A DNA stretch of 64,000 nt from Marinobacter aromaticivorans (GCF_002806975.1 NZ_NIHD01000002.1:124001-188000); one strand, 5' to 3'; shown: positions 26,728 through 36,547, counted from the first letter of the stretch. Notes: generated from the letters alone by a model not told the origin. Translations and numbers: made by a program.

Positions 26728-28007
26728 GGCGCTGTTGAACAACCCGCTGCCGGCAAGTTATCAATCCAGCTACGGATAAGTGCCGTTCCCTCCTGATGCT
26801 CAGTGTTCCGGGCAAGCTCCGGCATCTTGTGGCGATTGTCTACTGTCGTCATACGGAACAGCAGGTAGGAGTCGTCCGGGTTGCCTGGGATCACGTCGAA
26901 CGGATAGCCATCTTTGCCGCCAGCCACGGGTGTCTTGCAGACGCCAAACGCGCCAGGATCCGTTGCATAATCCCGACCGTATTCCAGCTGCACACCGCTG
27001 CTGCCGGCAGGGCCCGCGTAATCAACTGGTAAGGTCAGCCCTGCACGATGACAATGAGCGCAATTGATATCCAGGTAGGCTCGCGCGGCATCATTCAATT
27101 CGTCGGCGCTGAGCGAAGGGATTGACACCTGATCGTCAAACACCGGAGCCTGTTCAACACTCTGAAAGTCAGACGGCAGCCCTGTCAGCAAATCGCCCTC
27201 AGCCCAGTATTGCAACTGGTTGTATACCGTACCGTCCGCATAGGCATAGTCTGTATTCAGATAACGCGCCTTCGGGCCGATGGGCAGGAAGATCTGCTCC
27301 CGGTCATCGTCCGGGCCCGCCAGATCGGGCACGATCGAGTGACACGAGTTGCAATCCGCTGCTTTAGGCACCGAATAGTCAAAGGTAATCTGTTGGCCCT
27401 GGTTATTAATGGTTGTGAGATTCGCCAGGCGCTTGCCGGCAATGGCCAGTGTTGCGTCGGAATCGGATGACCAGTAATAGGGAAGCGCAAACCATCCATC
27501 CGTGCGGTGGATCAACAGCCGGGTTTCAATAACCAGCTCTTCGCCACCACGCATGGCGGTATTGGCCGGTAACGCAAACGTCTTGGTAATGACAGTCCCA
27601 ACCGGGAAATCCAGGACTTCCGAAGGGTTATAGCTGACTGTTTTACCTTCAGGCACGAATATGAAACGGTACTTGCTGGTGTAGTCGGAGAACAAGGCGG
27701 TAGACAGATCATAGGGAACGCCGCCGCGGGTTGGCGCAGCCGTCGGATCAGTGGCGTTGGCAAACAGATTGTAATCCGAGAGTTTGGGGCATACCTCTGT
27801 CATCAACGCATCCCAATTGACCCCCGAGGTTGTCGCGCTGCAGCTGCCCTGTGCACCTGTAGGCGAACCTGCTCCGGCATTCAGGGCACTGCCCACTGGC
27901 GGGAGCGTACCACCGGTGCCGTCACCATCACCGTCTCCCCCACCACACGCTGCCAGAAAAAGAGAGGTTGCCAGAATTGCTACTGCCGTTTTGTTGTTGT
28001 TTCTCAT
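26724..28007 (-). CDS. Diheme c-type cytochrome lipoprotein (SO2930/HNE_0200 type)
   Basis: 427 residues. Lipobox LAAC with C21, then a Gly/Asp-rich linker. Two heme sites lie in the C-terminal half: C219-C222-H223 (CNSCHS) and C316-C319-H320 (CAHCHR). The rest has no recognised catalytic motif; I recall the plan from an uncharacterised family paired with a parallel beta-helix protein, which is exactly the upstream neighbour. It should face the periplasm or the cell surface. Function unknown; an electron-transfer or oxidase role is a guess. Confidence 0.8.
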   Translation of the reverse strand: MRNNNKTAVAILATSLFLAACGGGDGDGDGTGGTLPPVGSALNAGAGSPTGAQGSCSATTSGVNWDALMTEVCPKLSDYNLFANATDPTAAPTRGGVPYDLSTALFSDYTSKYRFIFVPEGKTVSYNPSEVLDFPVGTVITKTFALPANTAMRGGEELVIETRLLIHRTDGWFALPYYWSSDSDATLAIAGKRLANLTTINNQGQQITFDYSVPKAADCNSCHSIVPDLAGPDDDREQIFLPIGPKARYLNTDYAYADGTVYNQLQYWAEGDLLTGLPSDFQSVEQAPVFDDQVSIPSLSADELNDAARAYLDINCAHCHRAGLTLPVDYAGPAGSSGVQLEYGRDYATDPGAFGVCKTPVAGGKDGYPFDVIPGNPDDSYLLFRMTTVDNRHKMPELARNTEHQEGTALIRSWIDNLPAAGCSTAP

Positions 28008-28024
28008 GAGTAGTGCTCTCGTGC

Positions 28025-28071
28025 AGCGGTATGACCGCCGGAGCAGCCCTGCCCCGGCGGGTCATACCGCT
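28025..28071 (-). repeat. Long intercistronic hairpin between the beta-helix and diheme genes
   Basis: AGCGGTATGAC plus CGCCGG (28025-28041) pairs with CCGGCG and GTCATACCGCT (28054-28071) with one bulged base, a 17-bp stem with a 12-base loop. No T run follows in the direction of transcription, so mRNA stabilisation or partial termination is more likely than a full stop. Confidence 0.75.
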
Positions 28072-28111
28072 ATTGTTTATCCCAATACAATCAACAGTTC
28101 AGAGAGACGGG

Positions 28112-29701
28112 TTACAGCGCGCAAGCCGCGTCCGCCAGATCGTCCCCGGTACAGCCGTAAATAGTGTTCCGGAAGTTCACCACCGCTGGCGCCAGGCGCG
28201 GCTGGGTGCAATTGAGGTAGGTGTTGTTGACCATCTGATCGATCAGCAGTTGTGCTTCGGGATTGCCATTGCCGTCGAACGTCGCAGTCGCCGGGTCAAC
28301 CGGATACACCAGACCGGTGTTGACCTCGTCGTATTCTGGCGCCGGATTGCCATTGATATTACTGTTCGCACAAATCAAGTCGCCCGGGCTGTACGGGTCG
28401 TAATTTACCCCATCGGCCGCAGCTTCTGGCCCGACAAGCGCGTTGAACCCGCCAATTCCCCGGGCGCCGAGATTTGACAGGAGTTCGCCAATGCCATCAT
28501 AAAGAATGGCCGGGAAAGTCTGTGACATTCCTGAACTGTTCATGCTGGAGGTATAGCCAGCGACAATCGGTGCCAGCAGGGCACCCCGCGGCGCACTGCC
28601 ATTCCGGGCGATGGTGTTGTTGTGCAGGTAGACATTTTTCACCGTTGGACTCCAGCCATCCGCCATGGTTGCACCATAGCTGACCAGATAACCTGCCACA
28701 TCTTCATCAATCAGAAAGTAGCTTGTGATAGCAACGGCTGTGGTGTCGTTGTCTGTGATCTGGTTGTTGTAAATTTCCACATCGCTGGCGGCAAGAATAA
28801 TCACACCGGTGCCTGGTGGTACGGCACCTACAACTCCCGCCCCTACGTTGTCTGCGTTATTGGCATAAATTTGGTTATTGAAGATTCGCACATTGCTGCC
28901 ATAGGCTTTCTCCAGCCCTGGCAAATCAAACGACAAAATGCCTCCGGAGTTTCCGACGGCTATGTTGTTGTAAACATCGGCCATGCTGGAGTTTTCAATC
29001 TCAATACCGGCAACGTTATTCTTGGCAGTATTATTGCGCACCACAATGTTTTCTGACTGGCCAACGTATATCCCCGCGTCAGCAGAACCATATGCGTAGT
29101 TATTCTCCATCAACACATTCTGGCTCTTGAGCGGATAAAGGCCATAGGCACCGTTGTCTGATTCCAGCGGGCCTTCCCACACGGTAGCGGTATGGGTTAT
29201 GTGAATACCGTTGACGTTCGTCGTCTTGATGCCGTTCTTGGGCGCCTCATACACGCCAAGGTCGCGCACGGTAATGCCATTACCGCCCTGAAAACGAAAC
29301 GCATCGTCTCCATTGGATGTGCTGAAATCAAGGATGGTTTCATTGATACCGTAGCCGGTAACCGTAAGCCCCCGTGCACTGTTGACAATAATGCCTTCCG
29401 TCACTGTGAACCGCCCTCTCGGCAGCACCACCAATGCATCCTCCGGCAGATCAAACAGGGCGAGGGATAGCGCTTCGGTAATGTCATCACCATCGACTGC
29501 ATTCGGCGCCACGAAGATGGCATCGTCAGTAATGGTAAATCCGGACGTGGTTGATGCCACAACAGCCGGCCCGGCATTTCCGGCAACGCCATCTTTGCCG
29601 TCCTTGCCATCCTCACCGTCGTCGCCACAGCCTGCCAGTAACAAACCGCTGGCCAGGGCTGAAACCGTGAATAGTTTTGAGAGCTTCGTTCTATGACGCA
29701 T
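28112..29701 (-). CDS. Parallel beta-helix repeat lipoprotein
   Basis: About 529 residues. Lipobox LAGC, then a short collagen-like Gly-Asp-Gly-Glu/Lys stretch, then a right-handed parallel beta-helix with many NN and IYNN type turns (NNYAYG, VRNNTAKNN, VYNNIAVG, IFNNQIYANN). Such folds bind or cleave polysaccharide, but no lyase residues can be assigned. The ATG at 29701 has AGGGA 6 bases upstream; the frame open to 29779 is upstream noise. It is cotranscribed with the diheme lipoprotein, a pairing I recall from uncharacterised family models. Function unknown. Confidence 0.8.
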   Translation of the reverse strand: MRHRTKLSKLFTVSALASGLLLAGCGDDGEDGKDGKDGVAGNAGPAVVASTTSGFTITDDAIFVAPNAVDGDDITEALSLALFDLPEDALVVLPRGRFTVTEGIIVNSARGLTVTGYGINETILDFSTSNGDDAFRFQGGNGITVRDLGVYEAPKNGIKTTNVNGIHITHTATVWEGPLESDNGAYGLYPLKSQNVLMENNYAYGSADAGIYVGQSENIVVRNNTAKNNVAGIEIENSSMADVYNNIAVGNSGGILSFDLPGLEKAYGSNVRIFNNQIYANNADNVGAGVVGAVPPGTGVIILAASDVEIYNNQITDNDTTAVAITSYFLIDEDVAGYLVSYGATMADGWSPTVKNVYLHNNTIARNGSAPRGALLAPIVAGYTSSMNSSGMSQTFPAILYDGIGELLSNLGARGIGGFNALVGPEAAADGVNYDPYSPGDLICANSNINGNPAPEYDEVNTGLVYPVDPATATFDGNGNPEAQLLIDQMVNNTYLNCTQPRLAPAVVNFRNTIYGCTGDDLADAACAL

Positions 29702-30397
29702 GATGATCCCTGCTTGTTTATTGTTGGTTTTGAGCAGACGCGCTCTCGCTGTCTTGCGACAAAGACGAACGCGCCACAATAAACATTATTGACGGACATC
29801 AAACAAAGCGAGAATCAACGATAATCAGAAACGCAGAACTTCTGTGCAATTCTTTAAAAGCCCTGCGCCACAAGCCTTCCCGGGCAGCGAAAACGGCACC
29901 GATGGATTCGTGAAATACGCCCTTTTGCAACTTCTGCACAGTTTTCTTCAGGAGAGAACCCGGTTGTATCCGGGGCATTGCGTCCCTGGAACCCGGGCAT
30001 TGTGTGCCACGATTTTCGCCCCTAATCGGGTTCAACTATAGTAGTGGTCGAAATCCCGCAAGGAAGCCTTGACCATGCTGAATGCTGATCATGCAGAAGA
30101 CTCTTGATGACCTGCACTCCAAAACGGGGCTGCCCGACGATTTCAAGAAAAACATCAATCTCTTCCCTTCCGATATCGATACGGGCGACCTGGGCTATCG
30201 GCAAACCCATGCCAGCAGCTAAGCTGGAAGAGCATGTGCGGCAAACATCATGAACCCGCATGCACACTTGATCGGATTCTCTGTTCATCTCCCTCAAAAT
30301 GCTTCGTTTGATCTGCCGCGCCAGAGCATCTAGATTTGATGCCACCTCATAATCGCCAGCTTCTAGCTGGCTCCCAGAACCATCAAGGACACTGTAT
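29702..30397. other. Gene-poor region with short direct repeats
   Basis: About 700 bases without a convincing gene. Frames on both strands (for example 30022-30447 minus and a 43-codon frame from 30092 plus) resemble nothing I know. Near the left end it must hold the promoter of the beta-helix gene. It contains an imperfect direct repeat: AACTTCTG-Y-R-CA at 29837 and again at 29929, and GGGCATTG-Y-GT twice near 29973 and 29996. Decayed DNA or an unrecognised non-coding element are both possible. Confidence 0.5.
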
Positions 30398-30961
30398 ATG
30401 GCGCTTAAACTGAATGTTGTAATCTGCAGCACACGCCCCGGTCGCATCGGCCCATCCGTCGCAAACTGGTTTCACGAGTTTGCATCAAACAACTCCGGCT
30501 TTGAATGTGAATTGGTAGACCTGGCTGACTTTGACCTGCCGGTATACAACGAGGCCAGCCATCCGCGCTCCGGAATTTACGAGCACGCACACACCAAAAG
30601 CTGGTCAGAGAGCGTTAATTCTGCCGATGCCTATGTGTTCGTAATGCCAGAATACAACTACTGCCCACCTCCGGCCTTTGTGAACGCTCTTAACTACGTT
30701 TACACCGAATGGAATTACAAGCCGTGCGGGTTTGTCAGCTACGGTGGTGCAGCCGGCGGTATCCGGGCCGCAACACTGGCTCGCCAGTTGGTGACAACTC
30801 TCAAGATGATGCCGATGGTTGAAGGCGTTATGGTGCCCATGGCCTGGAATCATCTGGACGACGACAAGGTATTCCATTCCAACGAACTGATTGATCCTTC
30901 CGCCACCGCGATGCTGACCGAAATGGAGAAGTGGGCAACGGCCCTGAAAACCATGCGCTGA
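30398..30961 (+). CDS. NAD(P)H-dependent FMN reductase
   Basis: 187 residues with a flavodoxin-like fold. The N-terminal phosphate loop STRPGRIGPSV and the MPEYNYCPPPAFVNALNY flavin-contact segment are standard for this family (ArsH/ChrR-like quinone or azo reductases). It is probably a cytoplasmic homodimer passing hydride from NAD(P)H through FMN to quinones or similar acceptors. It stands alone, convergent with nhaD, so context gives no substrate. Confidence 0.88.
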   Translation: MALKLNVVICSTRPGRIGPSVANWFHEFASNNSGFECELVDLADFDLPVYNEASHPRSGIYEHAHTKSWSESVNSADAYVFVMPEYNYCPPPAFVNALNYVYTEWNYKPCGFVSYGGAAGGIRAATLARQLVTTLKMMPMVEGVMVPMAWNHLDDDKVFHSNELIDPSATAMLTEMEKWATALKTMR

Positions 30962-30989
30962 CTCGCGCCGGGCATATCCGACTGAACAC

Positions 30990-31010
30990 CGGAGCCCTGA
31001 ACGGGCTCCG
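30990..31010. terminator. Hairpin between convergent FMN reductase and nhaD
   Basis: A perfect 8-bp stem CGGAGCCC/GGGCTCCG with a 5-base loop. There is no T run on either side, so termination strength is uncertain. Confidence 0.55.
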
Positions 31011-31020
31011 CACGGGATGA

Positions 31021-32529
31021 TCAGAACAGGTTGGCGTTCAGCCACATGTGAGTTGCAATAGACGCGGCGTACCCAAGGGCAATAACCGGTGTCCAGCGCA
31101 GATGTGACATCAGGGTGTAATAGCCCCGCGCCTGGCCCATGAGTGCAACCCCCGCTGCCGAGCCGATTGACAGCATGGAGCCGCCCACACCCGCAGTGAG
31201 TGTAACCAGCAGCCACTGGCCGTGGGACATATCAGGCCCCATGGACAGCACTGCGAACATAACCGGTATGTTGTCAACAATTGCCGACATAAGGCCGATA
31301 GTGATATTGGCACCTGTGGCATTCCAGCCTTCATATAAAATCTGCGACACTTCCGCCAGGTAGCCAATATAACCAAGGCCGCCCACGCACAGCACAATAC
31401 CGTAGAAAAACAGCAGCGTATCCCACTCCGCCCGGGCCATCGGGTTGAACACATCGAACGGTACCGCTGTGTCGAGCCGCTTGAGCAGGCGGGTATTCTG
31501 ATGATTTTCCGCCCACACCCGTTCACGGGCTACACCACGCTTGAAACTGAGGCGCAGGTAATAACCCAGGAACTGCAGGTAAGCCAGGCCCATCATCATG
31601 CCAACCACAGCTGGCAAGTGCAGGAAGTTGTGCCCCAGAACCGCCGTGGTGATGGTAAGCAGGAACAGTGCAACAGTCCGTCGGGCACCACGCTTCATGA
31701 TCACCGGCTCCGTCGCTTTTTTCGGGGGCTCGTTCGGAATGGCAAAACTCATGATGATGGCGGGAACCAGGTAGTTAACGGCAGACGGGATAAACAGCCG
31801 GAAAAACTCGGTAAATTCCACCACGCCCTTCTGCCAGACCATCAGGGTGGTAATGTCGCCAAACGGCGAAAAAGCACCGCCGGCGTTTGCGGCGACTACA
31901 ATATTGATACAGCCAAGGCCAATAAAGCGTGGGCTGTTTTCACCCACCTTCATCAACACCGCGCACATCAGCAAAGCGGTGGTCAGGTTATCGGCAATGG
32001 GCGAAATGAAGAATGCCAGCACCCCGGTGATCCAGAACAGGCTCAGATAACTGAAGCCCTTGCTTACCAGCCAGGAACGGAGTGCATCGAAAAGCTGGCG
32101 CTCCTCCATGGCGTTTATATAGGTCATTGCCACCAGCAGAAACAACAGGAGCTCGGAGTATTCCAGCAGGTTGTGTTTCAGGGCCGCATTGGCGCTTTCG
32201 GTATCGCCGCTCATGGCCGCCGCAGCGGCAACCAGGAACCAGATAAGGCCTGCAGCCAGCAGTACCGGCTTGGACTTGCGCATGTGCAGTTTTTCTTCAA
32301 GCGTCACAAACACATAAGCGATAACAAAAATCGCAAGAGCAATGTAACCCACCGGGTGATGGGTAAGGCTCCGGACTCCGGATTCCGCTGCGCTGGCAAA
32401 GGCGCTGAATGTCATTGAAACGATAAAAGAAAGGGTCAGTGCCACTTTCCGGACAACGCGGTATTGGTCAGGGGCACGCCTGCAACACCGCCGGATGGGT
32501 AGTTTTTCGGAACTGTGATTTTCAGTCAT
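31021..32529 (-). CDS. nhaD: NhaD-type sodium/proton antiporter
   Basis: 502 residues. After an N-terminal signal-like helix come about a dozen membrane segments. LLEYSELLLFLLVAMTYINAM, ISPIADNLTTALLMC and ANAGGAFSPFGDITTLMVW are characteristic of NhaD of the ion-transporter superfamily. It exchanges Na+ (or Li+) for H+ across the inner membrane, giving salt and alkali tolerance, which suits a marine or halophilic host. It is monocistronic. The start at 32529 has no strong ribosome binding site; a later start cannot be excluded. Confidence 0.92.
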   Translation of the reverse strand: MTENHSSEKLPIRRCCRRAPDQYRVVRKVALTLSFIVSMTFSAFASAAESGVRSLTHHPVGYIALAIFVIAYVFVTLEEKLHMRKSKPVLLAAGLIWFLVAAAAAMSGDTESANAALKHNLLEYSELLLFLLVAMTYINAMEERQLFDALRSWLVSKGFSYLSLFWITGVLAFFISPIADNLTTALLMCAVLMKVGENSPRFIGLGCINIVVAANAGGAFSPFGDITTLMVWQKGVVEFTEFFRLFIPSAVNYLVPAIIMSFAIPNEPPKKATEPVIMKRGARRTVALFLLTITTAVLGHNFLHLPAVVGMMMGLAYLQFLGYYLRLSFKRGVARERVWAENHQNTRLLKRLDTAVPFDVFNPMARAEWDTLLFFYGIVLCVGGLGYIGYLAEVSQILYEGWNATGANITIGLMSAIVDNIPVMFAVLSMGPDMSHGQWLLVTLTAGVGGSMLSIGSAAGVALMGQARGYYTLMSHLRWTPVIALGYAASIATHMWLNANLF

Positions 32530-32685
32530 GATAACTGGCTCAAAAGTTGGGGGGCGACATTATCAAGCAAACCAGGCCCGGTATGCCATGGCTTCCGTCA
32601 AGTCGGCTTGATCTAGATCGTTCGCTAGCTATCCGATTTGATAATTATCGTATCACCCTGCTTTTAAGCCCTGCCAAAACACGAG

Positions 32686-34497
32686 TCAGCTATATAACCC
32701 CTCTATCACATCCCCATACTTCTCGTAGATTTTGCTCCTGCGCACTTTCATGGTGGCGGTCACCTCGTCATCATCGTGGTCCAGTTCCTTGCTCAGCAAA
32801 TGAAAACGTTTAATCTGCGCCACTTGCGGCAACTGTTCATTGCCTTTATCCACTTCCGCCTGAATCAGTTCCTGCACCTTCTCGTGCTCGGTCAGGCTGC
32901 GGAACGTAGTGTAGGCAATGCGTTCCTGCTCGGCCCATTTCGCTGCGGTGTCGAAATCAATCTGGATCAACGCGGAAACGTATTTCCGGGCCTCACCAAT
33001 GACAATACATTCCTTGATGTAAGGGCTTGCCTTGATGGTGTTCTCAATTTCCGTGGGCGAGAGGTTTTTGCCCCCTGCGGTAATCATGATGTCCTTGAGC
33101 CGGTCCACAATTCGTAACTGCCCTTCTTTCCACTCGCCAACATCGCCGGTATGTAACCAGCCGTCTCGCAGAGTAGCCCGGGTTGCCTCGTCATTTTTGT
33201 AATAGCCTTTGAAAACGGTGCCACCGCGCATAATGATTTCATTCTGCTCGCCAAGGGTTACCTCCAGCCCGGCGACTGCTGTACCCACTGTGCCCAGGCA
33301 TACGTTGTCCGGCCGTTGTGCTGTTGCCACGCCGGTGCTCTCGGTCTGGCCGAACACCTCAACCAGGGGCACGCCCACCGTGCGAAAGAACTGCAGAATA
33401 CCCGTTGAAATGGGTGCCGCGCCGGTCAGTGCGATGGTGCAGCGGCGCAGCCCGATAAAGTTCTGCAGCGCCCGGAATACAAGCCAGTAGTACAGGTTAT
33501 AAGTGATGTGCTCTCCAGCACGCCACTGTGCTTTTGGTTTGGTTGCCATGGGCTCGCAGGCGCTTATGGCTTTATTGAAAAGCCATTGTCGAAAACGCCC
33601 CGTTTCTTGCATCTTGATGTAAATGGCAGAATGGAGCTTTTCCCAGATTCTGGGGACCCCCAGGAAAAACGTCGGCGCAATTTCCCGCAGATCTTCCTGG
33701 ACCGTGCGCAGGCTTTCGCCAAAGCTCACCGCACTGCCCACGTACACCGGCGCAATGTTGGTCAACGCCTGTTCTGCCACATGGCACAGGGGCAGGTAAG
33801 ACAAACTGCGGCTGTGCTGGTCGACTCCCAGCAATTCAATCAGCCCCGGCGCAGCGGCCTGCAGATTGCCCCAACTGATCATGGCTCCCTTGGGCCGCCC
33901 GGTGGAGCCGGAGGTATAGATCATCAGGGCAATATCATCCATTTGCTGACTGTCGAGCAACTGGTCGATGATCTCAGGATGGGTTTTCTCGAATTCCCGC
34001 CCTTTGGTTTCGATATCCTCGAATGAAGACGGTCGCTCCGAATAGGAGCGTAACCCTTTCGGGTCTATCACGATGTTGTGTTTGAGTTGTGGTAACCGGG
34101 GCCTGGCTTCCAGTACCTTATCGGTCTGCTCCTGATCTTCACACACCACCATTTCCGCATCGCTGTGCTCAAGCACGTAGGCCACTTCATTCCAGGGGCT
34201 GGTGGGATAAACCCCGACACAGATGCCCTTCACCAGGCCGATGCCCATCTGGGCAACCACCCACTCCACCCGGTTTTCCGAAATTATGGCAACATGGCCA
34301 CCCTCAGGCAGCCCAAGTGCACGCAGACCAAGCCCGAAGTGCCGGGCACGCCGATAATAATCCTGCCAGGTATACGCCTGCCAGATACCAAAATCCTTCT
34401 GGCGAAGTGCCAGCGCATCCGGACGTTCTTTTGCATGGGCCCGCAGCATTTGCGGAAGGGTAAGATTGCGGATCTCGGGCGCACTCATGACAGCCAC
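32686..34497 (-). CDS. Long-chain acyl-CoA synthetase / AMP-dependent ligase
   Basis: 603 residues of the ANL adenylating family. The P-loop YTSGSTGRPKGAM (~192-204), FGQTESTG (A5), the GWLHTGDVGEW stretch (A7-A8) and AGGKNLSP with the C-terminal hinge are all visible. It activates a carboxylic acid to its CoA thioester, of the long-chain (FAA1-like) group by length. Its start overlaps the end of the livF-like gene by 13 bases, so it is the last gene of the ABC operon, which suggests that the acid imported by that transporter is activated at once. Confidence 0.9.
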   Translation of the reverse strand: MAVMSAPEIRNLTLPQMLRAHAKERPDALALRQKDFGIWQAYTWQDYYRRARHFGLGLRALGLPEGGHVAIISENRVEWVVAQMGIGLVKGICVGVYPTSPWNEVAYVLEHSDAEMVVCEDQEQTDKVLEARPRLPQLKHNIVIDPKGLRSYSERPSSFEDIETKGREFEKTHPEIIDQLLDSQQMDDIALMIYTSGSTGRPKGAMISWGNLQAAAPGLIELLGVDQHSRSLSYLPLCHVAEQALTNIAPVYVGSAVSFGESLRTVQEDLREIAPTFFLGVPRIWEKLHSAIYIKMQETGRFRQWLFNKAISACEPMATKPKAQWRAGEHITYNLYYWLVFRALQNFIGLRRCTIALTGAAPISTGILQFFRTVGVPLVEVFGQTESTGVATAQRPDNVCLGTVGTAVAGLEVTLGEQNEIIMRGGTVFKGYYKNDEATRATLRDGWLHTGDVGEWKEGQLRIVDRLKDIMITAGGKNLSPTEIENTIKASPYIKECIVIGEARKYVSALIQIDFDTAAKWAEQERIAYTTFRSLTEHEKVQELIQAEVDKGNEQLPQVAQIKRFHLLSKELDHDDDEVTATMKVRRSKIYEKYGDVIEGLYS

Positions 34498-35294
34498 CGC
34501 TTGCGGCGCTTGTAGTGTTTGATATCCCGGTAACTGCGGGCTTCGCCCTCTTTTCCGCCAACACCCAGATAAAACTCCTGCACATCCTCATTGGATGAAA
34601 GCTTCTCGGCAGGGCCGTCAATCACAATTTTCCCGTTCTCCATGATGTAACCGTACGAGGCAATCGCCAGAGACACAGCCGCATTCTGCTCCACCAGCAA
34701 TATGGCTGTACCCTGTTCCCGGTTTATACGGACAATGATGGTGAATATTTCCTCCACCAGCTGCGGTGCCAGGCCCAGGGATGGCTCATCCAGCATGATC
34801 AGTTCCGGCTGCGCTATCAGTGCACGACCAAGAGCCAGCATCTGTTGCTCACCGCCCGAGAGATAGCCGGCCAGCTGTTTGCGGCGTTCCCTGAGCCGGG
34901 GGAAATAGTTGTAAACCAGTTCATAGGCGTCGTTCAGCGAAGTTTTGCGCCCGCTCAGCGCATAGGTTGCCGCAATGAGATTTTCTTCGACGGTCAGGTC
35001 TTCAAACACCCGGCGCCCTTCCATCACATGGAAGAGCCCCTGGCGAACCAGCTTTTCCGGGGCTACGCCTTTTAACGGGAGGCCCTTGAAGCGGATTTCA
35101 CCCGCTGTCACCTCACCGTCCTCCAAGGTCAGCAGCCCGGACACACTTTTCAGTGTGGTGGATTTGCCTGCGCCGTTGGAACCCAGCAGCGCCACAATGG
35201 CGCCGCTGGGAACACGCAGTGACAGCCCCCTGAGAACCTGCACCGCCTTGTTGTAAACCACTTCGATATTATCGATTTCCAGCAAGGCTTTCAT
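34485..35294 (-). CDS. livF: LivF-type ABC transporter ATP-binding protein (second liv operon)
   Basis: 269 residues. Walker A GSNGAGKST (38-46), signature LSGGEQQM, Walker B LIMLDEPSLGLAP and H-loop region are intact. Unlike the LivF at 3533 it has no extra N-terminal domain, but it carries a basic C-terminal tail (KHYKRRKRWLS) not usual in LivF. It works with the LivG-like protein at 38472. Confidence 0.9.
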   Translation of the reverse strand: MKALLEIDNIEVVYNKAVQVLRGLSLRVPSGAIVALLGSNGAGKSTTLKSVSGLLTLEDGEVTAGEIRFKGLPLKGVAPEKLVRQGLFHVMEGRRVFEDLTVEENLIAATYALSGRKTSLNDAYELVYNYFPRLRERRKQLAGYLSGGEQQMLALGRALIAQPELIMLDEPSLGLAPQLVEEIFTIIVRINREQGTAILLVEQNAAVSLAIASYGYIMENGKIVIDGPAEKLSSNEDVQEFYLGVGGKEGEARSYRDIKHYKRRKRWLS

Positions 35295-35302
35295 ACAGCG
35301 TC

Positions 35303-36511
35303 TCAGTCGAGGTGAATCCAGTCGGATACAGGCTCGTAGCGGCCTTCTTTGGCATTTACACGCCAGATACGGCCAACCGGGAAGGACATGTCGCGCACTG
35401 TAACCGGTATGCCAATAATGCCGCCGGTGTCCCAGTCCTCGATGGATGCGAGCGAATCCGCCATGTTATCCGCAGTCAGTTCCTTACCCGCATCCAGGGT
35501 GCGCTTGATCACCTCGGTCCACACCATGGCATTAAACCAGCCCTGCATGTAACCGGTTGGGCGGTAGCCCGCATCCGGATCGCTCTTTTCTGCCTGCGCA
35601 CGCAGGGCGTCAAGCATAGGGCCACCTTCGGCACTGTCGTAGTAGTTATAAGGCATTACACCCATATAGCCGTCGGCATCCTCACCCATCTTGTTGATGA
35701 TGAGTTTGTCGGAAGACCAGAAAGTGCCCATAAACTGTGTATCCAGCCCCATCTGCCGCATCTGCACCATGAACTCATTGATGGGCGACAGAACATAGCC
35801 GTGAAACACCACAAAATCCGGCCTCGCCCGGCGCATTTTCAGTACCTCTGCAGAGACATCCACACTGCCAGGCTTGGTAACAATTTCTTCAACAACTTCA
35901 ATACCCATTTCGGCAGCTTTGGCCCTGCCGTTTTCAATGGGGTCTTTGCCAAACTCGGTATCGCTGTACACAAAGGCAACGGTGGGCATATCGCCGTCTT
36001 TGCCCTGAGTTGCAATGTACTCAAGAATAATGCCGAACATCTGGCTGTAGTTCGGGCCGGGAATGAACTGGTACGGGTACTTTTCGTTGTCGGTAAGCGC
36101 CGTCGCAAAAGAAGCGCCACTCATCAGCGTGGTGCCTCTGCTGTTCAGCTCCGAGGCTATGGTTTTCATGAACCCGGTGCTGTCACCGTAGTAAACCGGG
36201 ACCTTGTTACTGCCGGTGATTTTCTTGAAGGCAGCCACGGACCTGTCGACTTCATAGCCGGTGTCTTCCATTACATACTTCACCGGATGGCCGTTGATCC
36301 CGCCCTCGCTATTGATCCAGGTTGTATAGTCAGTCAGGCCGGCATGGAGGTGCACGCCGGCAAAGGCGAACACGCCAGACAGAGGTATAGAACCACCAAA
36401 TACAATGGGCTCTTTGTCCTGTGCCATTGCGGGCGCCGCTATCAACAAAGCAGCGGCAACACTGCCGATACCTGCGAGCCTGCGGCCCTTATTGAGAATG
36501 CTTTTGAACAT
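35303..36511 (-). CDS. Periplasmic binding protein of LivK type (second liv operon)
   Basis: 402 residues with a signal peptide ending APAMA-QD. The mature part is a type-1 binding fold (IVFGGSIPLSGVFAFAGVH at its start). Its distance from the first liv binding protein and the acyl-CoA synthetase in the same operon suggest a carboxylic acid ligand rather than a branched-chain amino acid; that is inference from context. Confidence 0.87.
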   Translation of the reverse strand: MFKSILNKGRRLAGIGSVAAALLIAAPAMAQDKEPIVFGGSIPLSGVFAFAGVHLHAGLTDYTTWINSEGGINGHPVKYVMEDTGYEVDRSVAAFKKITGSNKVPVYYGDSTGFMKTIASELNSRGTTLMSGASFATALTDNEKYPYQFIPGPNYSQMFGIILEYIATQGKDGDMPTVAFVYSDTEFGKDPIENGRAKAAEMGIEVVEEIVTKPGSVDVSAEVLKMRRARPDFVVFHGYVLSPINEFMVQMRQMGLDTQFMGTFWSSDKLIINKMGEDADGYMGVMPYNYYDSAEGGPMLDALRAQAEKSDPDAGYRPTGYMQGWFNAMVWTEVIKRTLDAGKELTADNMADSLASIEDWDTGGIIGIPVTVRDMSFPVGRIWRVNAKEGRYEPVSDWIHLD

Positions 36512-36547
36512 GTTTCTTCTCCTTGCGGCTTCTTGTTGTTAAATCCA

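Noticed and set aside
30022..30447. 141-codon minus-strand frame in the gap before the FMN reductase
   Set aside because: No family resemblance, overlaps the reductase start on the opposite strand and its codon use looks random.
32608..32621. Anaerobox upstream of nhaD
   Set aside because: TTGAT-CTAG-ATCGT has two mismatches in the second half and nhaD is not expected to be under ANR.
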